A DNA stretch of 64,000 nt, taken from JANWVO01 sp037446555. Its GTDB lineage: Bacteria > Acidobacteriota > Terriglobia > Bryobacterales > Bryobacteraceae. Below the pieces are notes generated by a model. That model was not told the DNA's origin, made no database searches, and worked only from the letters and a program-made list of their open reading frames with translations. Shown one piece after another: positions 42,326 to 50,080 of the stretch (positions are counted from its first letter, which is position 1; the number at the start of each line of letters is the position of its first letter). Position numbers and translations under genes: made by a program. The stretch lies in contig JBBIIK010000013.1 in assembly GCA_037446555.1 (NCBI GenBank), positions 12,911 through 76,910 on the forward strand, read 5' to 3'.

Positions 42326-44181
42326 TTCCCCATTGTAACGGGCGGCTCGCCGTCAGCCGTGTCACGGTTCGCCAGGCGGATCAGCACACTGAGCCCGCCC
42401 GCGTAGGCGATGCCGGGGCGGTTCAGATATTCGGCCACGCCTGCGGCGAGGCTTTCGTCAAGGCCCGCATCCAGCCCGATGGCGAACCCGGGCGGCGCCA
42501 CCGCCGCAGCCAGCAAGCACCACGCGCGAGCAGCCCCGGAACAGGACAGGGCAATGCGCCGGCCCTGGGCAAAACCGGAGACGTAGCGGGCAGCAGCAAG
42601 GATGTCTTGCACTCGTTCGGCCAGGTTGCTCCTGCGAAAAGTGGCGCGTTCCAGGTCGAACGGCTGCGCCGGCACGTTCGATTTGAAGACTTCCACGATC
42701 ATCCGCGCCCTCCGTGCGCCGTGCGGTGCTGCGCAGTCCGAGCACGCCAGCCCCGCGGGGCTGACGGCGATCTCGAACGCCTCGGTGTCCTCTGAGGGCG
42801 GGGTCAGCCACCGGGCTTTTACTGGCGTGCCGGTGTCGGTTCTCAGCAGCACCAGTTCGGCGGTCGATTCCGGAACTGTCACCTCTGCCGGCAGGCTGAC
42901 ATTCAGCAGCGCCGCCAGCCGCTCCCGCAATTGATCCGGGTGGAGCGCCAGGGTGCGGCGGATCGCCATGTCCTTCCAGGCAGCCAGGATCTCCTCGCGC
43001 GTGGCGCGCGCCGCCGCTTGCATCGGCTCGCCGATCAGCAGCTCCTCCCGCGACGGCAGCGGCACCGCGCTGCTTTCCCGCGGCGCGGGGGAACCCGGCA
43101 AGTTCCGCCCGAAGACGCGATGGAAGAACCCGTAAACAGCCTCTCGGCTCTCCCGGTTGGAGTTGTGCCCGGCATTAATCATCACCGCCGATGCCCGCCG
43201 CTCCTGCCGGTACAGCCGGTATACGGAGCGGATCGCCGGCAATTCCACCTGCAGAGTCTCGCGCGTCCAGTCGCCTGTCGCAGCCACCAGAAGCAAGGGG
43301 CGCGGCGCGATCAGCGAGGTCAACTCCAGGTTGTTGGTTCCCACGCGCAGCCCCGGCGCCATCTCGCAGACGTCATCGCCCTGGAACGTCGCTGAAACCA
43401 TTCCTCCCGGCGCCGCGGCGCGGATGCGTTCATCAACGGCCGCCAGAAGGTAGGTCTGCGTGCCGCCGCCCGAGGTCCCCGTCATGCCGATCAGAAACCG
43501 GTTCGCCTCCGGCAGGGACTCCACAAAATCCACAGCGCGCATCGCGTTCCACAATTGCAGGCTGAAAGGCGAAAACAACCATGCCAGCTCTTCGGGCGAG
43601 CGCCCGAAATCGTGCGGCAATTGCCGGGTGTCCTCGTAGCCGATCATGTCCCACGCCAGTACCACGAATCCCTGCGCCGCCAGGTTTGCGCATAGCGCCG
43701 GCACGGAGTAATCCTCGGCGTGGTGCGTGCGCCCGTACTTCCAGTGCCCGTGCGCCACCAGAACAGCGGGCGCAGGACGCGTCAGTTTCGCGGGAGTATA
43801 GAGGTTCGCGCCCACCAGGAAGCCTGGCAGCGTTTCCAGCGCCAGCTTCTCCACTACGTACGGGCCCTTGTTCATCTTCCCGAACCGGTGGACGGGCACC
43901 GGACCGCGCGGCTGGAGGGGCCACAAGCCCGCGGAGACCAGGATCTGCCGCCGCAGAATCTCCCGTCGCGCCTCCCAAGTTTTCAGGTTCTTGTAATGCC
44001 TGGGCGTGAAGCGGGTCTTTGAACCGATGTTTTCCGAATCGCGGGCATCCGGAGGCGCGCCCCATGCCGTTGCCAGTCCCGCTGCCAACAAAATCCCGGC
44101 CCGAATGAGCAACAGCGCCCGTTGCCGGACAGGCTCTCCAATGGCGAGATGCTCGCAGGATTCGCTGGGCACGACTGCCAT
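42322..44181 (-). CDS. Secreted alpha/beta-hydrolase (acetyl-xylan-esterase-like)
   Basis: 619 residues. The N-terminus has an extended n-region, then hydrophobic LLLIRAGILLAAGLATAWGA, likely a signal peptide. The first alpha/beta-hydrolase domain (about 75-365) contains APAVLVAHGHWKYGR, the nucleophile elbow IGMTGTSGGGTQTYLLAA (Ser near 225) and the His region VMINAGHNSNRESREAV. A C-terminal region (about 380-600) has a second, degenerate hydrolase-like fold. Such proteins occur in Acidobacteria and Planctomycetes as esterases of sulfated or acetylated polysaccharides. Only one ATG gives the signal region. Coupled to the HAD gene by overlap. Confidence 0.82.
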   Translation of the reverse strand: MAVVPSESCEHLAIGEPVRQRALLLIRAGILLAAGLATAWGAPPDARDSENIGSKTRFTPRHYKNLKTWEARREILRRQILVSAGLWPLQPRGPVPVHRFGKMNKGPYVVEKLALETLPGFLVGANLYTPAKLTRPAPAVLVAHGHWKYGRTHHAEDYSVPALCANLAAQGFVVLAWDMIGYEDTRQLPHDFGRSPEELAWLFSPFSLQLWNAMRAVDFVESLPEANRFLIGMTGTSGGGTQTYLLAAVDERIRAAAPGGMVSATFQGDDVCEMAPGLRVGTNNLELTSLIAPRPLLLVAATGDWTRETLQVELPAIRSVYRLYRQERRASAVMINAGHNSNRESREAVYGFFHRVFGRNLPGSPAPRESSAVPLPSREELLIGEPMQAAARATREEILAAWKDMAIRRTLALHPDQLRERLAALLNVSLPAEVTVPESTAELVLLRTDTGTPVKARWLTPPSEDTEAFEIAVSPAGLACSDCAAPHGARRARMIVEVFKSNVPAQPFDLERATFRRSNLAERVQDILAAARYVSGFAQGRRIALSCSGAARAWCLLAAAVAPPGFAIGLDAGLDESLAAGVAEYLNRPGIAYAGGLSVLIRLANRDTADGEPPVTMGK

Positions 44182-44504
44182 CGAAAAAAAGACGAGGCCG
44201 AAGCAACAGAGGTTTCCGCCTCACTCCACTGCGTTGGCCGGCAGCAGGAGGGGCCATTGTGCCTGAGGCGGGCAGCATCCCCGCCGGCGCGGCTCAGCAT
44301 CTGATCCCTTTTAATGAGCTCCCGCGCCGTCATGCAACCGCCGCCCACTCTGCATTTTCAAATGTCTCCCGGATGCGCGACTTCCGAGGCTGGAATTCCG
44401 GTGTCGCGCAGGGCGTCACAGGACCGCAAGGCGGAGCTCAAGCGGTGAGAGCCTGCGGGGCTTGCCACCGCGCCGCCGCTTGGCTCAACAGCCCTGGGAA
44501 GCAA
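44182..44504. other. 323-bp intergenic region between hemL and the esterase
   Basis: No supported ORF. On the minus strand TTGCAT (44337-44332) and TTAAAA (44314-44309) stand 17 nt apart, a possible promoter for the esterase with a leader of about 120 nt. A T-run (on the minus strand) lies just before the esterase ATG. No terminator hairpin with a T-tract is seen for the upstream units. Confidence 0.4.
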
Positions 44505-45764
44505 TCAGCCCTGTAAAGACCGAATCGCCGCCACGGTCCGTTCCACAGCGGAATCATCATGCGCCGCGGAGACGAAGGCGGCTTCGAATTGGGAAGGCGG
44601 GAAATACACCCCGTTTTCCAGCAAATGATGGAAGAATACGGCATACCGCTGCGTGTCGCAGGTGGCGGCGTCCTCCCAGGAATTCACGGGCCGTTCCGTG
44701 AAGAAGAACGTGAACATCGACCCGGCGCGCTGTACAGTGACCCCCGCCGGCGCGGCGGCGCAGACCGCCTCGGCGGCAGCTGCGGCGCGCTCATAGACTT
44801 CAGGATGCTCCGCCAGGTGCTTCAGCATGGCGATGCCCGCCGCCACCGCGCAGGGATTGCCCGAAAGCGTCCCCGCCTGATACACGCCGCCCGAGGGCGC
44901 CACGCTCCGCATCACTTCCGCCCGCCCGCCATAGGCGGCGATTGGCAGCCCGCCGCCGATGATCTTGCCAAGCGTCGTCAGATCGGGACGGATCCCGTAG
45001 GCCTGCTGCGCACCGCCCGGCGAGAGGCGGAAACCGGTCATCACTTCGTCGAAAATCAGCAGCGCGCCATGCCGGGTGCACAGCTCCCGCATCGCTTCCA
45101 GAAATCCCGGACGCGGAAGCACGCACCCCATGTTCCCGACGACGGGCTCCACGATCACCGCCGCAATCTCGACTCCATGCCTCCCGAAGGCCGCCTCCAG
45201 CGCTTCCACCGAGTTGTAGGGCAGCGCGATGGTGGTTCGGGCAAATTCCTCCGGCACGCCAGCCGTGCCCGAAATGCCGAGCGTCGCCACGCCGCTGCCC
45301 GCCTTCACCAGCAGCGAATCCACATGGCCGTGGTAGCAGCCCTCGAACTTGACCGTCAGTGTTCTTCCAGTGAACCCGCGCGCCAACCGCAGCGCGCTCA
45401 TCGTGGCTTCGGTGCCGGAGTTTACCAACCGGACCATCTCCACCGACGGCACGGCTGCGCAAATCCGCTCGGCCAGTTCTATTTCGCGCTCAGTGGGCGC
45501 GCCGAAGCTCGAGCCGTTCTCCAGCGCCTCGCGCACCGCTTCGATCACCGGCGGGAAGGCGTGCCCGAGAATCAGCGGCCCCCACGAGCAGATGTAGTCG
45601 ATGTAAGTGTTCCCATCAGCGTCCGTGATCCGGCAGCCTTGGCCGCGGCGGATGAAACGCGGTGTCCCGCCCACGCTGCGGAACGCCCGTACAGGCGAGT
45701 TCACGCCTCCGGGAATTCGCTGCTGCGCCCTCGCAAACAGCTCCTCGCTGCGCTTCGTGTTCAC
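44505..45764 (-). CDS. hemL: Glutamate-1-semialdehyde 2,1-aminomutase
   Basis: 419 residues. PLP/PMP enzyme converting glutamate-1-semialdehyde to 5-aminolevulinate, the C5 route to haem, sirohaem and corrinoids. Motifs: RIPGGVNSPVRAFRSVGGTP, VNSGTEATMSALRLARGFTG, FEGCYHGHVDSLLVKAGSG, LIFDEVMTGFRLSPGGAQQ and PLP-lysine LTTLGKIIGGGLPIAAYGG (near residue 266). GTG 45764 is the start, overlapping the TGA of the upstream reductase-like gene. This makes hemL the last gene of a three-gene coupled operon. ALA made here could also feed the corrinoid needs suggested by the cobalamin operon. Confidence 0.96.
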   Translation of the reverse strand: MNTKRSEELFARAQQRIPGGVNSPVRAFRSVGGTPRFIRRGQGCRITDADGNTYIDYICSWGPLILGHAFPPVIEAVREALENGSSFGAPTEREIELAERICAAVPSVEMVRLVNSGTEATMSALRLARGFTGRTLTVKFEGCYHGHVDSLLVKAGSGVATLGISGTAGVPEEFARTTIALPYNSVEALEAAFGRHGVEIAAVIVEPVVGNMGCVLPRPGFLEAMRELCTRHGALLIFDEVMTGFRLSPGGAQQAYGIRPDLTTLGKIIGGGLPIAAYGGRAEVMRSVAPSGGVYQAGTLSGNPCAVAAGIAMLKHLAEHPEVYERAAAAAEAVCAAAPAGVTVQRAGSMFTFFFTERPVNSWEDAATCDTQRYAVFFHHLLENGVYFPPSQFEAAFVSAAHDDSAVERTVAAIRSLQG

Positions 45765-46945
45765 CCTTGCCTGCCTTCCTTCACTACCTTGTGCCCCAGC
45801 ATGGCGCCGTAGACGATCTCCCGCAACGTCCCGTTCAGGCTCGCCAGGATCCGGTCCTTCAGATCCAGGTAGCGCTGCGTGCCCGCGAACAGGTCCTGCA
45901 CGATGTCGCCCATGCGCGGCGAGTGACGCATCAGTTCGATCATCCGCGCCGGCACGCTGGAAAACATCACCTGCTGAATGAAGAACCTCTTCGCCAGCCC
46001 GGCGCCGAAAGCGAGGTCTTCCAGAAACTCGCCATGCAGCAGGGCGCTGTAAAACGTGTGCCGCGAGGCCGGATCCAGGCGCTCGTCGAGGATCGCCTGC
46101 GCCGCCAGATCGCCGGAGCGGATCGCGTAATACAGCCCCTCGCCCGTCACCGGATCCACCAAGCCCGCCGCGTCGCCCGCCGCCACCCACCGCGGACCGC
46201 TGATGCGGTTCGACCGCCAGCTCGGCCGCTCCAGCGCCGGAATCACGTGCGCATAGAACTGCGCCCCGGCGCGCGGGATGCCGTGCTCGTCCATGTACCG
46301 GTGCAGTTGCTCGCGCGCCTCGTGAGATGACACGCCTTTGCCGCAGATGCCCACCGAGAGGTGGTCGCAGCGCGGAAACACCCAGACATATCCCTCGAAA
46401 TTCGGGAAAAATTGGATATCGATTTCCGCCCGCGCTTCCGGCACATAATAGCCCAGCGCGCACATCGTGTCGCCGGGCTTCCACTCGGTGCCCACGCTCT
46501 TCAGAGTGTTCCGCGCGCCTGTGGCTGCCACAACGAAGTCCGCCTCCAGGGCGCCGTGCCGCGTGCGCACCAGCCAGCCTTTCTCCCGCGGTTCGAGCGC
46601 CAGCACACGTTCGCGCTCCAGCTGCGCTCCTGCAGCTTCGGCGCGGTCCAGCAGCATCTGGTTCAGGTCTTTCCGCGAGTAAATCAGCAGCGGATGCCGC
46701 AGGCGCATCGACACGCTGCCCCCGCGGGGTTCGCTGAGTCGCGCCTCAAACACCTGCTTCTTCGGGACCGGATTGTCGAGCAAGAACGGATACTGGCGGT
46801 AGGCCTTGTAGGTGATACCGCCGCCGCAGGGCTTCTCCCAGGCGAGCTTCTCGTCCAGCAGGACCACCGGGACGCCCGCTTCAGCCAGCCCCGCCGCGGC
46901 CATGGCGCCGGCGGGTCCGCCGCCCAGCACCGCCACGCGCTTCAC
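45761..46945 (-). CDS. FAD-dependent oxidoreductase of the geranylgeranyl-reductase family
   Basis: 394 residues. Flavoprotein with N-terminal dinucleotide motif VAVLGGGPAGAMAAAGLAEAG (residues 4-24), VVLLDEKLAWEKPCGGGI (the CGGG substrate-cap motif of geranylgeranyl reductases) and the FAD motif AGDAAGLVDPVTGEGLYYAI (near 285). Family members reduce isoprenoid double bonds in chlorophyll side chains, archaeal lipids, menaquinone or related lipids. The GTG start at 46945 overlaps the upstream lipoprotein stop (GTGA). Pairing with hemL suggests tetrapyrrole or quinone-lipid metabolism, but no chlorophyll genes are seen. Confidence 0.85.
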   Translation of the reverse strand: MKRVAVLGGGPAGAMAAAGLAEAGVPVVLLDEKLAWEKPCGGGITYKAYRQYPFLLDNPVPKKQVFEARLSEPRGGSVSMRLRHPLLIYSRKDLNQMLLDRAEAAGAQLERERVLALEPREKGWLVRTRHGALEADFVVAATGARNTLKSVGTEWKPGDTMCALGYYVPEARAEIDIQFFPNFEGYVWVFPRCDHLSVGICGKGVSSHEAREQLHRYMDEHGIPRAGAQFYAHVIPALERPSWRSNRISGPRWVAAGDAAGLVDPVTGEGLYYAIRSGDLAAQAILDERLDPASRHTFYSALLHGEFLEDLAFGAGLAKRFFIQQVMFSSVPARMIELMRHSPRMGDIVQDLFAGTQRYLDLKDRILASLNGTLREIVYGAMLGHKVVKEGRQG

Positions 46946-47349
46946 TTCTTCGTCTCCACTCCCGCGCCTCCGACCGGCGGGTGATCGGGAGGCAGCGAAC
47001 CCTGCCCGGCAGGAGGCGAGTCCGGCGGCGGCATCATGCCGTGGCCCATGCCCGAATCGGCCTTCTTCTTCACCACCCACTCGTTGCCTTGCCGCTCCAG
47101 CGTGTAGCGCATCGACATGCCCGACGCCGCGGCGGCGCCCTTCGGTTTGAAGCCGACCACCGCGTCGGCCTCATTGTCGCGGAAGGTCACGCTGGTCACC
47201 TCGATGTCCATCTGCGCCAGATTCAGCCCGGAATTCTGCGAGAGGTGCTTGATGACGCCGGCACGCACTGCTTCGTTGGTCTGAATGTTCTTCGCGCAGC
47301 CGGCCAGCAAGGCCAGCGCGATGAGGGCGATCCACTTGGCGGAAGTCAC
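46942..47349 (-). CDS. Small lipoprotein of unknown function
   Basis: 135 residues. GTG at 47349 is the start: it lies 7 nt after a perfect TATAAT, and gives a compact signal peptide SAKWIALIALALLAGC with a lipobox Cys18. The mature part has a helical repeat region (VRAGVIKHLSQNSGLNLAQM) and a beta-rich segment (YTLERQGNEWVVKK), ending in a Pro/Gly-rich tail. I recognise no family. First gene of a coupled operon with the reductase and hemL. It lies 73 bp from the oppositely oriented DUF1080 gene, which has its own leaderless-type promoter. Confidence 0.75.
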   Translation of the reverse strand: MTSAKWIALIALALLAGCAKNIQTNEAVRAGVIKHLSQNSGLNLAQMDIEVTSVTFRDNEADAVVGFKPKGAAAASGMSMRYTLERQGNEWVVKKKADSGMGHGMMPPPDSPPAGQGSLPPDHPPVGGAGVETKK

Positions 47350-47356
47350 ATTTGTG

Positions 47357-47362
47357 ATTATA
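47357..47362 (-). promoter_or_regulatory. Consensus -10 (TATAAT) for the lipoprotein/hemL operon
   Basis: Perfect TATAAT on the minus strand (47362 to 47357), 7 nt before the GTG at 47349. No -35 match to TTGACA at normal spacing. The clearest case of the leaderless architecture. Confidence 0.6.
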
Positions 47363-47410
47363 CTGGCCGCCCAGCCCCTGCCGGCCCGCCCCGGGGCGCC
47401 TGGTCTGCGA

Positions 47411-47416
47411 TACACT
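47411..47416 (+). promoter_or_regulatory. Candidate -10 (TACACT) for the DUF1080 gene
   Basis: TACACT ends 6 nt before ATG 47423 (gap TTCGCC, no Shine-Dalgarno). It is back-to-back with the TATAAT at 47357-47362, only 48 bp away. Confidence 0.45.
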
Positions 47417-47422
47417 TTCGCC

Positions 47423-48352
47423 ATGCGAATTCGATGCGGCCTCGCCGTTGCCAGCTGGATTTTCCTCGCGCCTCTCGGCGCATGGCAAAACCCCTTCCTC
47501 GGCCGGTGGAGCTTCAACATCCAGACCCCTGGCGGACTGCGCGCCAGCTGGCTGGGCATCTACGAGCGCGGCGGCGCGCTCGAAGTGTGGTACCAGCCCA
47601 CAGGGGGCAATGTTTTCCAGATCAAGGACGCGAAGATCGAGTCAGGCAAGCTGATCCTCAACATCGCCGCCTCCGGACCCAACCGCCCCGCCGTCGTCTG
47701 GGAGCTGGAAAACCGCGGCGGAAAGTTGGCTGGCGTTGCCCGGCGCGGAGAGACAGCCACGCCGCTTGAGGGGAAGCCTGCGCCGGACTTGAAGCGTCCC
47801 GAACCCCGCGCCTGGAGCGAACCGCGCCCGGTGTTCAACGGGCGCGATCTCACCGGATGGGAGCCCGCCAGCAATCCCGCCAACAGCCACTGGAAGGCCC
47901 TCAACGGCGAGCTTGTCAACGAGAAGCTCGGATCCAATCTGAAGTCCACGGAGAAGTTCGAGGACTTCCGGCTTCATTTCGAGGTGATGCTCCCCGAGCA
48001 CACCAACAGCGGCTTCTACCTGCGCGGGCGGTATGAGATCCAGCTCGAAAACGAGGCCGGCGGCAAGAGCCCGCCAGAACGGCGCATGGGCTCCATCTAC
48101 GGGCGCATTGCTCCCAAGCCCGCGCCTGCCAACCGCCCCGGCGAGTGGGACGTCTTCGATGTGACTCTCGTGGGCCGCACGCTCACCGTCGTGCAGAACG
48201 GCGTGGTGACGATCGACCGCCAGGAGATCGAAGGGATCACCGGCGGCGCGCTCGACGCCGATGAGGAGCTCCCCGGTCCGTTCCTGATACAGGGCGACCA
48301 CGCCGGCGGCGTGCGCTTCCGCAACATCACCGTCTCCGTGCCGAAGCGGTGA
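47423..48352 (+). CDS. Secreted DUF1080 (3-keto-disaccharide hydrolase-like) protein
   Basis: 309 residues. Signal peptide MRIRCGLAVASWIFLAPLGA; an N-terminal beta-rich domain (about 22-120) and a C-terminal DUF1080 concanavalin-like domain (about 135-307) with SEPRPVFNGRDLTGWEP, NSGFYLRGRYEIQLENEA, NRPGEWDVFDVTLVGRTLTV and FLIQGDHAGGVRFRNITV. DUF1080 proteins hydrolyse 3-keto-disaccharides produced by exported Gfo/Idh-type dehydrogenases, and often sit next to them; here the Tat-exported Gfo/Idh enzyme is 35 kb away. Start ATG 47423 fits TACACT. Confidence 0.88.
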   Translation: MRIRCGLAVASWIFLAPLGAWQNPFLGRWSFNIQTPGGLRASWLGIYERGGALEVWYQPTGGNVFQIKDAKIESGKLILNIAASGPNRPAVVWELENRGGKLAGVARRGETATPLEGKPAPDLKRPEPRAWSEPRPVFNGRDLTGWEPASNPANSHWKALNGELVNEKLGSNLKSTEKFEDFRLHFEVMLPEHTNSGFYLRGRYEIQLENEAGGKSPPERRMGSIYGRIAPKPAPANRPGEWDVFDVTLVGRTLTVVQNGVVTIDRQEIEGITGGALDADEELPGPFLIQGDHAGGVRFRNITVSVPKR

Positions 48353-48368
48353 CCGCCGGCGCCTGCGA

Positions 48369-48374
48369 TATTCT
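48369..48374 (+). promoter_or_regulatory. Candidate -10 (TATTCT) for the aminotransferase V operon
   Basis: TATTCT ends 6 nt before ATG 48381; the gap is GGGGTC. Upstream DUF1080 stops 28 bp before the ATG, so this could be an internal leaderless promoter. Confidence 0.45.
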
Positions 48375-48380
48375 GGGGTC

Positions 48381-49631
48381 ATGAACCGCCGGGATGCCGT
48401 AGCGCTGTCCCTGTTCGGCGTCGCCGCCCGCGGCGCTTCCTCTACCGTGAGGCCGCTGCCGCCAGCCGCGCTGCGCGAGAAGGATCCGGAAAAATACTGG
48501 CTCCAGGTGCGGCGCGAGCAGTTCCTGCTGCCCGGCTGGCGCGCCTTCCTCAACAACGGCAGCCTCGGCGTGGCGCCGCGCCCGGTAGTGCGCGCAGTGA
48601 CCGAATCTCTGGAAACCGCCGCCGCGCTGCTTCGCGACGATTACCCGCGCTGGGGCTACGAGAATCTGGACGAGGAGCGCGCCGAAATGGCCGCCTTCGT
48701 GGGATGCCGCAAGGATGAGCTAGCGTTTACGCACTGCGCCACGGAGGCGATGAGCGTCATCGCCAATGGCATTGAACTCAGGGCGGGCGACGAAGTCCTC
48801 CTCACCGATCACGAACACCCCAGCGGCATCGCCCCGTGGGCGCTGCGGGCCAAACGCCACGGCATCACCGTTCGCGAGGTGAAGCTCCCGCATCCGCCCG
48901 AGAGCGCCGCGCAACTGGCCGACGTGGTGGTCTCCGCCATCGGGCCCCGCACCCGCGTACTCAGCTTCAGTGGCATTCTCAGCCCCACCGGCGTGCTCAT
49001 GCCCGTGCGCGACATCTGCCGCGCCGCGCGCGCGAAGGGCGTCCTCACCGTCGTCGACGGCGCTCACATGAACGGCCAGGTGCCGCTGCGTCTGTCCGAC
49101 CTTGAGTGCGACTACTTCGCCGGAAGCCCGCACAAATGGCTGTTCGCGCCCGCCGGGTGCGGACTCATGTACATTCGCGAGGAGCACGTCGACCGCCACT
49201 GGCCGGTGATCGTCACCGGCGATTGGGACAAGACCGATTTGAAGGCCGCGCGCTTTATGAAGATCGGCACCAACAACCGCGCCATCCTCACCGGCATGAT
49301 GGAAGGCAAGCGCTTTCTGGAGGCGCTGGGCCCCGAACACGTCTACGCACGCATCCACGATCTGGCACGCAAGGTCTACGAGATGGCGCGGCAGCGGCCC
49401 TACCTGAAGCTGCTCAGCTCTGCCGATCACCGGCTTTACGGCGCGCTCGTCACCGTCGCGTTCCCGGATAACTTCCCGTTCGACCAGCTCTGGCGCAAAG
49501 CGAAGGAGCGCAGGATCTGGCTTTACGGCGGGCAGCGGCTGCGCATCTCCACTCCCATCCACCTGCGCGCCTCGGACATCGAAGCGACGTTCGCGCTCTT
49601 CGACGAAGTGGCGGGCTACAAGGCGGCATGA
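48381..49631 (+). CDS. Tat-signal-bearing aminotransferase class V (isopenicillin-N-epimerase-like)
   Basis: 416 residues. PLP-dependent fold-type I enzyme of the cysteine-desulfurase/isopenicillin-N-epimerase group. The N-terminus MNRRDAVALSLFGVAARGA looks like a twin-arginine-type export signal. Catalytic core: FLNNGSLGVAPRPVV, HCATEAMSVIANGIEL, DHEHPSGIAPWALRA, VDGAHMNGQVPL, and PLP-lysine AGSPHKWLFAPAGCGL (near 245). Export of a PLP enzyme is unusual but reported in Acidobacteria and Planctomycetes. Its stop overlaps the start of the flavin-binding protein gene, so the two are coupled. Confidence 0.85.
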   Translation: MNRRDAVALSLFGVAARGASSTVRPLPPAALREKDPEKYWLQVRREQFLLPGWRAFLNNGSLGVAPRPVVRAVTESLETAAALLRDDYPRWGYENLDEERAEMAAFVGCRKDELAFTHCATEAMSVIANGIELRAGDEVLLTDHEHPSGIAPWALRAKRHGITVREVKLPHPPESAAQLADVVVSAIGPRTRVLSFSGILSPTGVLMPVRDICRAARAKGVLTVVDGAHMNGQVPLRLSDLECDYFAGSPHKWLFAPAGCGLMYIREEHVDRHWPVIVTGDWDKTDLKAARFMKIGTNNRAILTGMMEGKRFLEALGPEHVYARIHDLARKVYEMARQRPYLKLLSSADHRLYGALVTVAFPDNFPFDQLWRKAKERRIWLYGGQRLRISTPIHLRASDIEATFALFDEVAGYKAA

Positions 49632-50080
49632 GAGATCCACTCCGGGAAGCCGCCGCGCTTCTCGACTCGCAATGGACCATGGTGCTTGGCGTCGGCCTCG
49701 AGCCGGTCGGCGTCCACTCGTCGCCCCTCTACTTCGTCCGCGGCGAGGGCTTCACACTGTATTGGCTCAGCTCCCCAGACAGCCTCCACAGCCGCGCCCT
49801 CGCCGCCGGAGGTCAGGCCTCGGCGGCTGTGTTCCGCCCGTCCCGCAAATGGACGGAGCTGCGCGGCCTTCAGATCCGCGGCACGGCGCAAGCCGTACGG
49901 AAACAACGCGCCTTGATCGAGAAATACAAGTCCAAGTTCGGGCTGGGTGGTGAACTGGACGCGGTGATCGGACGCAGCCGGCTGTACCGGCTGGAACCGC
50001 GATGGATGCGGCTTATCGACAACCGCCGCGGCTTCGGCTGGAATATGGAATGGAAATTCCCGCTTTCCGAGGCAAAATGA
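49628..50080 (+). CDS. Pyridoxamine-5'-phosphate-oxidase-fold flavin-binding protein
   Basis: 150 residues. Split-barrel FMN/F420-type fold: a mostly beta N-terminal half (LDSQWTMVLGVGL, then VHSSPLYFVRGEGFTLYWLS) and AAVFRPSRKWTELRGLQIRGTA, followed by a helix (QRALIEKYKSKFGL). Proteins of this fold act as pyridoxamine phosphate oxidases, heme oxygenases or nitroreductases; the specific activity is not decided by the sequence. Coupled by ATGA overlaps to the aminotransferase before it and the M28 peptidase after it, in a three-gene operon. Confidence 0.8.
   Translation: MRDPLREAAALLDSQWTMVLGVGLEPVGVHSSPLYFVRGEGFTLYWLSSPDSLHSRALAAGGQASAAVFRPSRKWTELRGLQIRGTAQAVRKQRALIEKYKSKFGLGGELDAVIGRSRLYRLEPRWMRLIDNRRGFGWNMEWKFPLSEAK

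Noticed and set aside
44259..44516. 85-residue plus-strand open frame in the gap beside hemL
   Set aside because: Overlaps the end of hemL, shows no Shine-Dalgarno or -10 at the right distance and no recognisable domain.
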